From: Pseudomonas asgharzadehiana
GTDB lineage: Bacteria > Pseudomonadota > Gammaproteobacteria > Pseudomonadales > Pseudomonadaceae
DNA: 64,000 bases
Assembly (NCBI RefSeq): GCF_019139815.1
Contig: NZ_CP077079.1
Span: forward strand, 4,712,001 to 4,776,000
Direction of reading: 5' to 3'
Positions 25,692 through 34,497 of the stretch are shown here, piece by piece (the first letter of the stretch is position 1; every line of letters begins with the position of its first letter). The notes below the pieces were generated by a model, which ran no database searches, was not told where the DNA came from, and saw nothing but the letters and a program-made list of their open reading frames with translations. Position numbers and translations under genes: made by a program.

Positions 25692-25720
25692 TGCCGGTCA
25701 CCCTCAACGAGTGACCGGCA
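25692..25720 (-). terminator. Terminator-like hairpin downstream of ppsA
   Basis: Perfect ten-base arms TGCCGGTCAC / GTGACCGGCA with a nine-base loop lie 18 bases past the ppsA stop. On the minus strand the stem is followed by TTCTTAT, a weak T tract. It would separate ppsA from the downstream hydrolase. Confidence 0.65.
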
Positions 25721-25737
25721 CTTTTGACGTAGCGACC

Positions 25738-28113
25738 TTAGGCGGACGCCTGGCCCTCGGCCAGGAAGAACCAGGTTTCCAGCACCGAATCGGGGTTCAG
25801 CGAGACGCTTTCGATGCCCTGTTCCATCAGCCACTTGGCCAGGTCAGGGTGATCGGACGGGCCTTGGCCGCAAATACCGATGTACTTGCCGGCCTTGTTA
25901 CAGGCCTGAATGGCGTTGGCCAGCAGCTTCTTGACCGCGGGGTTACGCTCGTCGAACAAGTGGGCGATGATCCCCGAGTCGCGGTCCAGGCCCAGGGTCA
26001 ATTGGGTCAGGTCGTTGGAGCCGATGGAGAAGCCGTCGAAGAACTCCAGGAACTCTTCGGCCAGGATGGCGTTGGACGGCAGTTCGCACATCATGATGAC
26101 GCGCAGGCCGTTTTCGCCACGGGACAGGCCATTTTCAGCCAGCAGGTCCACCACCTGGCTCGCTTCGCCCAGGGTGCGCACGAACGGCACCATGATCTCG
26201 ACGTTGGTCAGGCCCATCTCATTACGCACGCGCTTCAGTGCGCGACACTCAAGCTCGAAGCAGTCACGGAACGCTTCGCTGATGTAACGCGAGGCGCCAC
26301 GGAAGCCCAGCATCGGGTTTTCTTCTTCCGGCTCGTAGAGTTTGCCGCCGATCAGGTTGGCGTACTCGTTGGACTTGAAGTCCGACAGGCGCACGATGAC
26401 CTTTTTCGGGTAGAACGCCGCTGCCAGGGTGCTGATGCCTTCCACCAGCTTCTCGACGTAGAAGCCCACCGGGTCGTTGTAGCCGGCGATGCGCTTGTCG
26501 ACGCTGTCTTTGATCTCTGGCGGCAGGCCGTCGTAATTGAGCAGTGCCTTGGGGTGCACGCCGATCATGCGGTTGATGATGAATTCCAGGCGGGCCAGGC
26601 CCACGCCGGCGTTCGGCAGTTGCGCGAAGTCGAAGGCGCGGTCCGGGTTACCGACGTTCATCATGATCTTGAACGGCAGGTCCGGCATGGCATCAATGGA
26701 GTTCTGCTTGATGTCGAAGCCCAGCTCACCTTCGAAGATGAAACCGGTATCGCCTTCGGCGCAGGAAACGGTTACGCCCTGGCCATCCTTGAGCAGTTGG
26801 GTTGCATTGCCACACCCGACCACGGCTGGAATCCCCAGCTCACGGGCAATAATCGCCGCGTGGCAGGTACGCCCGCCACGGTTGGTGACGATGGCGCTGG
26901 CGCGCTTCATGACCGGTTCCCAGTCCGGGTCGGTCATGTCCGAGACCAGTACGTCGCCTGGCTGGACCTTGTCCATTTCGGACACGTCCTTGATGATCCG
27001 CACCTTGCCGGCGCCGATACGCTGGCCGATGGCGCGGCCTTCAACCAGCACGGTGCCGGTCTCTTTGAGCAGGTAGCGTTCCATGACATTGGCCGAGGTA
27101 CGGCTTTTCACGGTTTCCGGGCGAGCCTGCACGATGTAGAGCTTGCCGTCGTCGCCGTCCTTGGCCCACTCGATGTCCATCGGGCACTTGTAGTGCTTCT
27201 CGATGATCATCGCTTGCTTGGCCAATTCGCTGACTTCAGCGTCGGTCAGGCAGAAACGCGCGCGCTCGGCCTTGTCGACTTCAACGGTTTTCACCGAGCG
27301 ACCGGCCTTGGCCTCGTCGCCGTAGATCATCTTGATGGCCTTGCTGCCCAGGTTACGGCGCAGGATGGCCGGACGGCCGGCCTCGAGGGTTTGCTTGTGT
27401 ACGTAGAATTCGTCCGGGTTCACCGCGCCTTGTACGACGGTTTCGCCCAGGCCGTAGGCGCCGGTGATAAACACCACGTCACGGAAACCGGATTCGGTAT
27501 CGAGGGTGAACATCACGCCGGCGGTGCCGGTTTCCGAACGCACCATGCGCTGCACGCCGGCAGACAGGGCCACCAGCTTGTGGTCGAAGCCCTGGTGTAC
27601 GCGGTAGGAAATAGCGCGGTCATTGAACAGCGAGGCAAATACTTCCTTGGCTGCGCGGATCACGTTTTCCACGCCGCGGATGTTCAGGAAGGTCTCTTGC
27701 TGGCCGGCGAAAGAAGCGTCCGGCAAGTCTTCGGCGGTGGCCGAGGAGCGCACTGCAACGGCCATGTCCGGGTTGCCCGCAGACAATGTGGCGAAGGCGG
27801 TGCGGATTTCTTCGTTGAGCTTTTCAGGGAACTCGGCTTCCATGATCCATTGGCGGATCTGGGCGCCGGTCTTGGCCAGAGCGTTGACGTCATCGACGTC
27901 CAGGGCATCCAGCGCGGCGTGGATCTGAGCGTTCAGGCCGCTCAGTTCGAGGAAATCGCGGTAAGCCTGGGCCGTGGTGGCGAAACCACCGGGCACCGAC
28001 ACACCTGCGCCTGCAAGATTACTGATCATCTCGCCGAGGGATGCGTTCTTGCCCCCTACGTGCTCTACATCATGGACGCCGAGCTTATCGAGGGAAACTA
28101 CGTACTCTACCAA
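25738..28113 (-). CDS. ppsA: Phosphoenolpyruvate synthase
   Basis: Converts pyruvate and ATP to phosphoenolpyruvate, AMP and phosphate for gluconeogenesis. The 791 residues hold the N-terminal ATP-grasp-like domain ([40 protein letters not shown]), the swivelling phosphohistidine domain ([20 protein letters not shown]) and the C-terminal PEP-binding barrel ([42 protein letters not shown]). The length is standard. It is divergent from ppsR, which encodes the kinase/phosphotransferase that switches it on and off. Confidence 0.98.
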   Translation of the reverse strand: MVEYVVSLDKLGVHDVEHVGGKNASLGEMISNLAGAGVSVPGGFATTAQAYRDFLELSGLNAQIHAALDALDVDDVNALAKTGAQIRQWIMEAEFPEKLNEEIRTAFATLSAGNPDMAVAVRSSATAEDLPDASFAGQQETFLNIRGVENVIRAAKEVFASLFNDRAISYRVHQGFDHKLVALSAGVQRMVRSETGTAGVMFTLDTESGFRDVVFITGAYGLGETVVQGAVNPDEFYVHKQTLEAGRPAILRRNLGSKAIKMIYGDEAKAGRSVKTVEVDKAERARFCLTDAEVSELAKQAMIIEKHYKCPMDIEWAKDGDDGKLYIVQARPETVKSRTSANVMERYLLKETGTVLVEGRAIGQRIGAGKVRIIKDVSEMDKVQPGDVLVSDMTDPDWEPVMKRASAIVTNRGGRTCHAAIIARELGIPAVVGCGNATQLLKDGQGVTVSCAEGDTGFIFEGELGFDIKQNSIDAMPDLPFKIMMNVGNPDRAFDFAQLPNAGVGLARLEFIINRMIGVHPKALLNYDGLPPEIKDSVDKRIAGYNDPVGFYVEKLVEGISTLAAAFYPKKVIVRLSDFKSNEYANLIGGKLYEPEEENPMLGFRGASRYISEAFRDCFELECRALKRVRNEMGLTNVEIMVPFVRTLGEASQVVDLLAENGLSRGENGLRVIMMCELPSNAILAEEFLEFFDGFSIGSNDLTQLTLGLDRDSGIIAHLFDERNPAVKKLLANAIQACNKAGKYIGICGQGPSDHPDLAKWLMEQGIESVSLNPDSVLETWFFLAEGQASA

Positions 28114-28291
28114 GGTGATCTCTCCACTTTCTGTGTTGGAAAAGCTCAGGACGCCGGCTGCTCAGTAGGAGCGTTCGCCAGCGCTTGTGGCCTGGACCTG
28201 GAAAATAAGTGAGAATGCGGCCCACTGCGGGACGGCAAAATCGCGCCTATCATATCCAAGATTCGCCATCAGCTTAAGGCCCAGGGCTCAA

Positions 28292-29110
28292 ATGAAACGA
28301 TCTGCTTTCTTTATTTCCGACGGCACCGGCATCACAGCCGAGACACTGGGTCAAAGCCTGCTCGCGCAGTTCGAAAACATTACCTTCGCCAAATTCACGC
28401 GCCCCTACATCGACAGCGTGGATAAAGCGCGGGCCATGGTACAACAAATCAATCTGGCGGCTGAAAAAGACGGCTTTCGGCCGATCATTTTCGACACCAT
28501 CGTCAACCAGGACATTCGTGAGATTCTCGCAACGTCGAATGGTTTCATGATCGACATTTTCTCGACGTTCCTGGCGCCACTGGAGCAGGAGCTGAGTGAA
28601 CATTCCTCATACTCTGTCGGAAAGTCCCATTCCATTGGGCATAACTCCAATTATATGGAGCGTATCGAGGCGGTTAACTTCGCGCTCGACAACGACGACG
28701 GTGCACGTACCCACTACTACGACAAGGCCGACCTGATCCTGGTCGGCGTGTCGCGCTGCGGCAAAACGCCCACCTGCCTGTACATGGCCATGCAATTCGG
28801 TATTCGCGCGGCCAACTACCCGCTCACCGAGGACGACATGGAGCACTTGACGCTCCCGGCCGCCCTGCGCGCGCACTCGCACAAGCTGTTCGGCCTGACC
28901 ATCGACCCGGACCGCCTCACGGCCATCCGCAACGAGCGCAAGCCCAACAGCCGCTACTCCAGCTACGCCCAGTGCGAGTTCGAAGTGCGCGAAGTAGAAA
29001 ATTTGTTCCGGCGCGAGAATATTGCGCACATCAATTCCACACATTTTTCGGTGGAAGAGATTTCGGCGAAGATTCTGGTGGAGAAAGGCGTGGAGCGGCG
29101 CTTCAAATAA
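28292..29110 (+). CDS. ppsR: PEP synthetase regulatory protein (kinase/pyrophosphorylase)
   Basis: A 272-residue DUF299 protein that inactivates PpsA by ADP-dependent phosphorylation of a threonine and reactivates it by phosphorolysis. Recognised by [20 protein letters not shown], the P-loop-like [16 protein letters not shown], and [23 protein letters not shown] 28292 gives the family length; the longer open frame from 28187 overlaps the ppsA promoter region and is rejected. It is divergent from ppsA. Downstream lies a REP-type hairpin and then accessory genes, whereas in PAO1 the PA1768 homologue is next. Confidence 0.97.
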   Translation: MKRSAFFISDGTGITAETLGQSLLAQFENITFAKFTRPYIDSVDKARAMVQQINLAAEKDGFRPIIFDTIVNQDIREILATSNGFMIDIFSTFLAPLEQELSEHSSYSVGKSHSIGHNSNYMERIEAVNFALDNDDGARTHYYDKADLILVGVSRCGKTPTCLYMAMQFGIRAANYPLTEDDMEHLTLPAALRAHSHKLFGLTIDPDRLTAIRNERKPNSRYSSYAQCEFEVREVENLFRRENIAHINSTHFSVEEISAKILVEKGVERRFK

Positions 29111-29114
29111 CCTA

Positions 29115-29138
29115 TGGGAGGGGCAGCCGCCCCTCCCA
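29115..29138. repeat. Short REP-type palindrome between ppsR and mocR
   Basis: TGGGAGGGGC / GCCCCTCCCA with a four-base loop, a shortened form of the REP core. It lies five bases after the ppsR stop between convergent genes and may serve as a terminator, although there is no T tract. Confidence 0.7.
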
Positions 29139-29163
29139 CAGGTGGGTCGGTGTACATTCGGAT

Positions 29164-30588
29164 CTACAGATGAAACCTGCCCCCACCCTGCCCCAACGCC
29201 GTCGCCAACGCATCAAACCCTGCCCGCAACAACTGATCATTCCCTGACGTATTGCAGATACTCGCCCGTATAAACTGCGGCACCGCCGTCTGCCCCACGG
29301 CGAAGGCCTCGGCGGTGGCGATCAGGTAATTGTGCTGCTTGAGCTCCGCCTCGATTTCCGATGCACGCCACGGCTCCGGTACCTCAATCCAAAAGTGCGG
29401 GCTGTTGAGGTGGGTGCGGTACGCCAGGCCGGCCAACAGGTCACGCACCAGGGCTTTGCGCCGACTGATCTCAGTGATCTGCTGGCGCAGCAGGTATTCG
29501 GCCGTACCATTCTCGATCCACTGCGTGGCCAACTCCAGGGTCACCGGCGTGGCCATCCAGCAGGTTGAACGTAGCGCGGCCGAAATCCGGCTGACCAGCG
29601 CCGGCGGCGCATGCACGTAACCCACCCGCAAGCCCGCGGACACCGCCTTGCTCAGGCTGCTGATCAAAATCGTCCGTTCGGGCGCGAAATGGCTCAGGGG
29701 GGGCGGCCGGTCTTCCACCAGCACGCCGTGGGCTTCGTCCTCAAGAATCAGCAGATTGTGTTCGCGGCATACCTTGACCAACGCTTCGCGGCGCGCCACC
29801 GAAAGCACCGCGGTGGTGGGGTTCTGGATCGTCGGCGTGCAGTACAACGCCGAAATCCGATGGTTACGACACACTTCATCCAGCGCGCTCGGCAACACGC
29901 CTTCTTCGTCCATTTCCAGGCCGATCAGGCGTATGCCGAGCATGCGCGCGGCAGTGATCAGCCCTGGGTACGTCAACTGTTCGGTGACCACCGTGTCGCC
30001 GGCACGCAACAGCGCCATCATCGAGCAGAGCAGACCATGCTGGCCGCCATTGACGCAGATAACCTGCTCGGGAATCGGATGAAAATCACGCTGCACCAGC
30101 CACTGCGCGCCGGCATCGCGATAACGCGGCAGCCCGGCATCGGGGGTGTAGGCGCTGATGTCCTGGAGGAATTTGGCATTAGTCGACAGGGTCTGGAAGC
30201 TCTGGGCCAGGAAGGTCGTTTCCTGCCCAGGGATGTGCATGTTGCGACTCATATCAAAATACTGGCGCGGCTCCTCGCTGACGTTGCGAAAGCCTTCATC
30301 GCGCTGGCGTTCCATCCCACGCTTGCGTACGAAAGTACCGTCACCGACTCGCGCCACCACCAACCCAAGGCGCTCCAGTTCGCCGTAGGCCCGGCTGATG
30401 GTGCCGATGGTCACCCCCAAATTGTCGGAAAGCACCCGATGGGGCGGCAGTTTTCGTCCGGGTTCAATCAAGCCTTCGAGGATGCCCCGCTCCATGACAT
30501 CAGACAGGCGCTTGTACTTCACGCCCTGCCCGTTGGACAAGCCCTCACGCATAATTGACACCATGTCAATATTTGTTTTGACAGCCAT
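29164..30588 (-). CDS. MocR-type GntR regulator with aminotransferase domain
   Basis: A 474-residue transcription factor: GntR winged helix (about 20-95, GRKLPPHRVLSDNLGVTIGT, SRAYGELERLGLVVARVGDG) joined to a fold-type I aminotransferase domain (about 125-470) with VICVNGGQHGLLCSMMALLR and the PLP lysine in ISSLSKAVSAGLRVGYV. MocR proteins use PLP-bound amino compounds as signals. It is divergent from the EamA-JAMM-CysM operon with 103 bp between, where a direct repeat suits MocR binding. It probably senses a PLP adduct linked to that pathway; whether it activates or represses is not visible. Confidence 0.9.
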   Translation of the reverse strand: MAVKTNIDMVSIMREGLSNGQGVKYKRLSDVMERGILEGLIEPGRKLPPHRVLSDNLGVTIGTISRAYGELERLGLVVARVGDGTFVRKRGMERQRDEGFRNVSEEPRQYFDMSRNMHIPGQETTFLAQSFQTLSTNAKFLQDISAYTPDAGLPRYRDAGAQWLVQRDFHPIPEQVICVNGGQHGLLCSMMALLRAGDTVVTEQLTYPGLITAARMLGIRLIGLEMDEEGVLPSALDEVCRNHRISALYCTPTIQNPTTAVLSVARREALVKVCREHNLLILEDEAHGVLVEDRPPPLSHFAPERTILISSLSKAVSAGLRVGYVHAPPALVSRISAALRSTCWMATPVTLELATQWIENGTAEYLLRQQITEISRRKALVRDLLAGLAYRTHLNSPHFWIEVPEPWRASEIEAELKQHNYLIATAEAFAVGQTAVPQFIRASICNTSGNDQLLRAGFDALATALGQGGGRFHL

Positions 30589-30632
30589 CTTTCGCCCTAA
30601 TAGTGTGCTTTTACGGGTTCAATCGCCGATTT

Positions 30633-30653
30633 TTACAACTCATTACAAGCTCA
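30633..30653. promoter_or_regulatory. Direct repeat, candidate MocR operator
   Basis: TTACAACTCA is followed directly by TTACAAGCTCA, an 11-base-period tandem repeat between the divergent mocR and EamA genes. A second pair, GTTCAAT near 30617 and near 30661, flanks it. MocR regulators such as PdxR and GabR bind direct repeats, so placement and form agree. No binding data exist. Confidence 0.45.
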
Positions 30654-30691
30654 ATATAGAGTTCAATTCCGGCTCAGGGAAGCAATAAACG

Positions 30692-31642
30692 ATGCCAATG
30701 TCCGCCGTTATCGAAAACACCGCCAAAACCAAAACCCAAAAACAGTGGTTGGCCGGGCTGGTGACCAGTGTGATGTTTCTTATCGTTTGCCTGAGTTGGG
30801 GTACTACCTGGCTGGGGATCAAAATCGCCGTGGAGAGCGTGCCACCCCTCACCTCCGCCGGCCTGCGCTTTCTTATCGCGTTTCCGCTGTTCCTGTGTTT
30901 TGCCATGGTGCGCCGCGAGCCGATCATGTTTCCCAGGGAAAGCCGATGGTTCTTCGTATTCGTGACCCTGTCCTACTTCAGCGTGCCCTACTACCTGCTC
31001 AACTATGGCGAGATGCATGTCTCGTCCGGCCTCACTGCCCTGCTGTTCAGTTGCATGCCCGTCTTCATCCTGATCTTCTCCGCGTTGTTCCTGCGCGAGC
31101 GCATCTACTTTTCCCAGGTGGTCGGTATCGGTATCGGCTTCGGCAGCCTGTACATGATCATCAAGAGCCAGGGCCTGCATTTGGACCACGCCGAGTTCCT
31201 AGGGGTACTGGCGATTCTCACTGCCGCGATCATGCATGCCTTGTGCTATGTCATCACCAAGCAAAAAGGCAGCGCGATCAGCGTGATCACCTACAACACC
31301 CTGCCCATCGGCATTGCCGGGCTGATGCTGTTCGTGGCCGGCCTGTGGTTTGAAACGCCCACCTTCGAAAACATCACCCTGCGCTCCTGGAGCGCGCTGT
31401 TCTACCTTGGGCTGGTGGCCTCGGTGGGCGGGTTCATCGTGTACTTCATGCTGCTCAAGCGCTTGAGCCCGATCATCCTGTCGTTCGTATTCATCATCTT
31501 CCCGGTGTTCGCGGTGATCATCGGCGCCTGGTACGAAGGCGTGTCGATTTCCCGCGACCTGATGCTGTACTCGGCCATCCTGCTGGCCGGCTTCGCAATC
31601 ACCAAGTTGCCCGTTGAAAAACTCCTGGCCAAGAAAAATTGA
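30692..31642 (+). CDS. EamA/DMT-family exporter
   Basis: A 316-residue inner-membrane protein with ten hydrophobic segments in two EamA repeats. The first repeat begins VTSVMFLIVCLSWGTTWLGI with PPLTSAGLRFLIAFPLFLCF, and the second includes LRSWSALFYLGLVASVGGFI and LSPIILSFVFIIFPVFAVII. E. coli EamA (YdeD) exports cysteine and O-acetylserine, which matches the cysteine-type enzymes encoded just downstream. ATG 30692 has CAGGGAAGC upstream. The next gene starts 26 nt after its stop. The cargo is inferred only from the operon. Confidence 0.88.
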   Translation: MPMSAVIENTAKTKTQKQWLAGLVTSVMFLIVCLSWGTTWLGIKIAVESVPPLTSAGLRFLIAFPLFLCFAMVRREPIMFPRESRWFFVFVTLSYFSVPYYLLNYGEMHVSSGLTALLFSCMPVFILIFSALFLRERIYFSQVVGIGIGFGSLYMIIKSQGLHLDHAEFLGVLAILTAAIMHALCYVITKQKGSAISVITYNTLPIGIAGLMLFVAGLWFETPTFENITLRSWSALFYLGLVASVGGFIVYFMLLKRLSPIILSFVFIIFPVFAVIIGAWYEGVSISRDLMLYSAILLAGFAITKLPVEKLLAKKN

Positions 31643-31668
31643 CCCTCCCACAACTACGCGAGAGAAAC

Positions 31669-33531
31669 ATGGAAGTCCTCCGCCCCACCGCCCTGGAACA
31701 GATCTACGCCCACGCCAGCCGCAGCTATCCCGAGGAATGCTGTGGCTTCGTCTTCGCCGACGGCAGCGTGTACCTGGGCAGCAATATCCAGAATGAGCTG
31801 CACCGCAAGAACCCCGAGATGTACCCACGCAGCGCGGCCAACGGCTACACCTTTTCGGTCGCCGACACCCTGCTGATGAACAAGGCGTTTCGCAGCGACA
31901 ACCCGGTGGTAGTGATCTATCACTCCCACCCGGACGTGGGCGCCTATTTCAGCGATGAAGACCAGGACAAGGCCCTGTTCATGGGCGAACCGATCTACCC
32001 CGTCAGCTACCTGGTGGTCGACGTTCGCCGGGGCCAGGCCCTGGGTTCCAAATTGTTTGCCTGGGATGGCAAACATTTCGCACTTAAACCTTTCAACGAC
32101 CTGCACACGGAGTTGTCCATGAACGCTGTCTCTTTCCCCGACATTCTGGTTCGCGTGGCCAAGCTGCCGGAATCGACCCTCGTGGGCCCCGGATCGACAT
32201 TGCGCGAAGTCATTGAAAACCTCTGCACCAACCACCCGCAGTTGCGCCAGCATCTGTTTCACGACAAGAACAACCAGCTCAAGGAACACTTCCTGTTTAC
32301 CGCGGAGGAAGCGTTGATTGAAGCCGATGAACCCTTGCCGGAAAAAGCCCGGATCGAAGTGTTGCTCGCGACGTCCGGCGGCATCGACGTCGACACCCTG
32401 AGCAACGAAGAGGTACAGCGTTATGTGCGCCACATCACCCTGCCGGGCGTCGGCCGCGAAGGCCAACTGAACCTCAAGAAAGCCAAGGTACTGATCATCG
32501 GCACCGGCGGCCTGGGCTCGCCCATCAGCCTGTACCTGGCGGCAGCCGGTATCGGCACCCTGGGCCTGGTGGATTTCGACGTGGTGGAAAGCAGCAACCT
32601 GCAACGCCAGATCGTCCACGGCAACGGCACGCTGGGCATGCCCAAAGTCGAGTCCGCCAAGCAGCGCCTGCAGGACCTCAACCGCCATATCCAGATCAAC
32701 GCCCACAACACCGCCCTGAATGCCGACAACGCCCTGGAGCTGGTGGGGGCCTATGACCTGGTGATCGACGGCACCGATAATTTCGACACGCGCTACTTGG
32801 TCAACGACGCCTGTGTGCAATTGGGCAAGCCGTTGGTGTATGGCGCCATCTATCGCTTCGACGGCCAGATCAGCGTGCTCAACTATAAAGGCGGGCCGTG
32901 CTATCGCTGCCTGTTCCCCCAGGCACCGCCGGCGGAACTGGCCCCCAATTGCAGCGCGGGCGGGGTGATCGGCGTGCTGCCTGGCGTGGTCGGGATGATC
33001 CAGGCCACCGAGGCGATCAAATTGCTGATCGGCATTGGCGAGCCTCTGTCCGGGCGCCTGATGCGCTTCGATGCGCTGGCGATGAAGTTCAGCGAGATCC
33101 GCTTCAAGCGCCGCGCCGACTGCCCGTGCTGTTCGCAGCTGCGCCACAGCGAATCGGTGGCGCCGGCCGTGTGCGCCGACGCCGTACCCAGCGCGCCGTC
33201 ACTGGCCCAAGAGCGCTACATCAAACCACGGGTACTCAAGCAACTGCTCGAACACCCTCGCAGCGCCGACGTACTGCTGGATGTGCGTGACGCCAGCGAA
33301 CTGGAGGTGTGCAAGTTGCCGGGCGTGGTGCATATCCCCCTGGCCGAGCTGGACGGGCAACTCGACCGCCTCAGCCGCGATAACACCCATTATCTGATCT
33401 GCTACGCCGGCACCCGCGCCGAGCAAGCCGCCAGCACACTGATTGCCGCCGGCTTCGCCAACACCAAAGTCCTGCAAGGCGGCATGAAACACTGGGTTCG
33501 CGACGTCGAACCCGACATGCCGTTGTACTGA
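31669..33531 (+). CDS. JAMM protease - CysO-like carrier - E1-like MoeB/ThiF - rhodanese fusion
   Basis: A four-domain 620-residue protein. Residues 1-140 are a JAMM metalloprotease with Glu22/23 and H85-S-H87-x7-S95-x2-D98 intact. Residues 151-238 are a ubiquitin-like sulfur carrier resembling mycobacterial CysO and ending in TSGG (G237-G238). Residues 245-490 are an E1-like adenylyltransferase (GTGGLGSP, DGTDNFDTR; zinc cysteines C411/C414 and C485/C488; C428 nearby). Residues 510-620 are a rhodanese with active loop CYAGTR (C578). Together they should activate, thiocarboxylate and cleave a carrier protein for sulfur donation. It is followed after 14 nt by a CysM-like gene. Met151 has its own ACGGAG site, so a shorter product is possible. 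Confidence 0.92.
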   Translation: MEVLRPTALEQIYAHASRSYPEECCGFVFADGSVYLGSNIQNELHRKNPEMYPRSAANGYTFSVADTLLMNKAFRSDNPVVVIYHSHPDVGAYFSDEDQDKALFMGEPIYPVSYLVVDVRRGQALGSKLFAWDGKHFALKPFNDLHTELSMNAVSFPDILVRVAKLPESTLVGPGSTLREVIENLCTNHPQLRQHLFHDKNNQLKEHFLFTAEEALIEADEPLPEKARIEVLLATSGGIDVDTLSNEEVQRYVRHITLPGVGREGQLNLKKAKVLIIGTGGLGSPISLYLAAAGIGTLGLVDFDVVESSNLQRQIVHGNGTLGMPKVESAKQRLQDLNRHIQINAHNTALNADNALELVGAYDLVIDGTDNFDTRYLVNDACVQLGKPLVYGAIYRFDGQISVLNYKGGPCYRCLFPQAPPAELAPNCSAGGVIGVLPGVVGMIQATEAIKLLIGIGEPLSGRLMRFDALAMKFSEIRFKRRADCPCCSQLRHSESVAPAVCADAVPSAPSLAQERYIKPRVLKQLLEHPRSADVLLDVRDASELEVCKLPGVVHIPLAELDGQLDRLSRDNTHYLICYAGTRAEQAASTLIAAGFANTKVLQGGMKHWVRDVEPDMPLY

Positions 33532-33545
33532 GCAGGGGCTGAACG

Positions 33546-34460
33546 ATGCTGCATAACTCAATTCTCGACGCCATCGGCCATACGCCGATCGTGCGCCTGG
33601 CGCAGTTTTCCGAAGACCTCGGTATCGAGGTCTACGCCAAACTGGAATCCCTGAACCCCGGCGGCAGCCACAAGGCGCGCATCGCCCTGGGCATGATCCT
33701 CGACGCCGAACGCCGCGGCGTGCTGATCCGTGATGCCGGGCAAACCATTATCGAGCCCAGCGGCGGCAATACCGGCATTGGTCTGGTAATGGCCGGCAAT
33801 GTGCTGGGCTACAAGGTGGTGCTGGTGATTCCCGACAACTACAGCCCCGAAAAACAGAAGCTACTGCGCCTGTACGGGGCCAAGGTGGTGCTGTCGGACA
33901 GCCGTCTCGGTAACAACTCCCACGGTGAAAAGTGCATGGAACTGCAGCTGGAAAACCCCAGCTACGTGATGCTCAACCAGCAACGCAACGGCGCCAACCC
34001 GCAGACCCACCGCGACACCACCGCACCGGAAATCCTGCGCGCCTTTGGTGACCGTCACGTGGATTACTTCATCAGCGGCATCGGCACCGGCGGCCATATC
34101 ACCGGCATCGGCGAAACCCTCAAAGCCGCCTGGCCCGGGCTTCGCGTAATGGGCGTGGAACCTGAGGAATGTGACCTGCTGAAAAACCAGCACGCGCCGC
34201 ATCATATCCAAGGCCTGTCGATTGGCCTGATCCCGAGCATCCTCAACCTCGATGTCATCGACGGCATGCTCAAGGTCTCGCGCCAGGACTGCCTCGACAT
34301 GATGAAACGCATCATGCGCACCGACGCCATCAGCCTGGGACTGTCCTCCGCCGCCAACATGGTGGCCATCGCCAGGCTCGCCCCCGAACTACCGCCCGAA
34401 ACGGTGGTGTTGACCATGGTCTACGACAATGCCGACAGCTACCTGCCCAACTTCGAATAA
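33546..34460 (+). CDS. CysM/CysK-like PLP beta-replacement enzyme
   Basis: A 304-residue fold-type II PLP enzyme. The start NSILDAIGHTPIVRLAQFSE is typical of cysteine synthases. The PLP lysine is K43 in NPGGSHKAR, where most relatives have NPTGSVKDR. The substrate loop reads EPSGGNTG (70-77) and not EPTSGNTG. The phosphate loop is SGIGTGGHITGIG. Next to a CysO-like carrier, the expected reaction is transfer of sulfur from a protein thiocarboxylate to O-acetylserine or O-phosphoserine. The altered loop leaves room for a different acceptor. ATG 33546 follows AGGGGCTGAACG. Serine acetyltransferase is encoded next. Confidence 0.85.
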   Translation: MLHNSILDAIGHTPIVRLAQFSEDLGIEVYAKLESLNPGGSHKARIALGMILDAERRGVLIRDAGQTIIEPSGGNTGIGLVMAGNVLGYKVVLVIPDNYSPEKQKLLRLYGAKVVLSDSRLGNNSHGEKCMELQLENPSYVMLNQQRNGANPQTHRDTTAPEILRAFGDRHVDYFISGIGTGGHITGIGETLKAAWPGLRVMGVEPEECDLLKNQHAPHHIQGLSIGLIPSILNLDVIDGMLKVSRQDCLDMMKRIMRTDAISLGLSSAANMVAIARLAPELPPETVVLTMVYDNADSYLPNFE

Positions 34461-34497
34461 CCGGGTTTCCAACCATCCAGACTGCGGGGGTGCCTCC

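Noticed and set aside
25402..28212. A 936-codon open frame antiparallel to ppsA
   Set aside because: It mirrors ppsA on the opposite strand, where high GC removes stops. The minus-strand frame has complete PEP synthase motifs and the plus-strand product has none.
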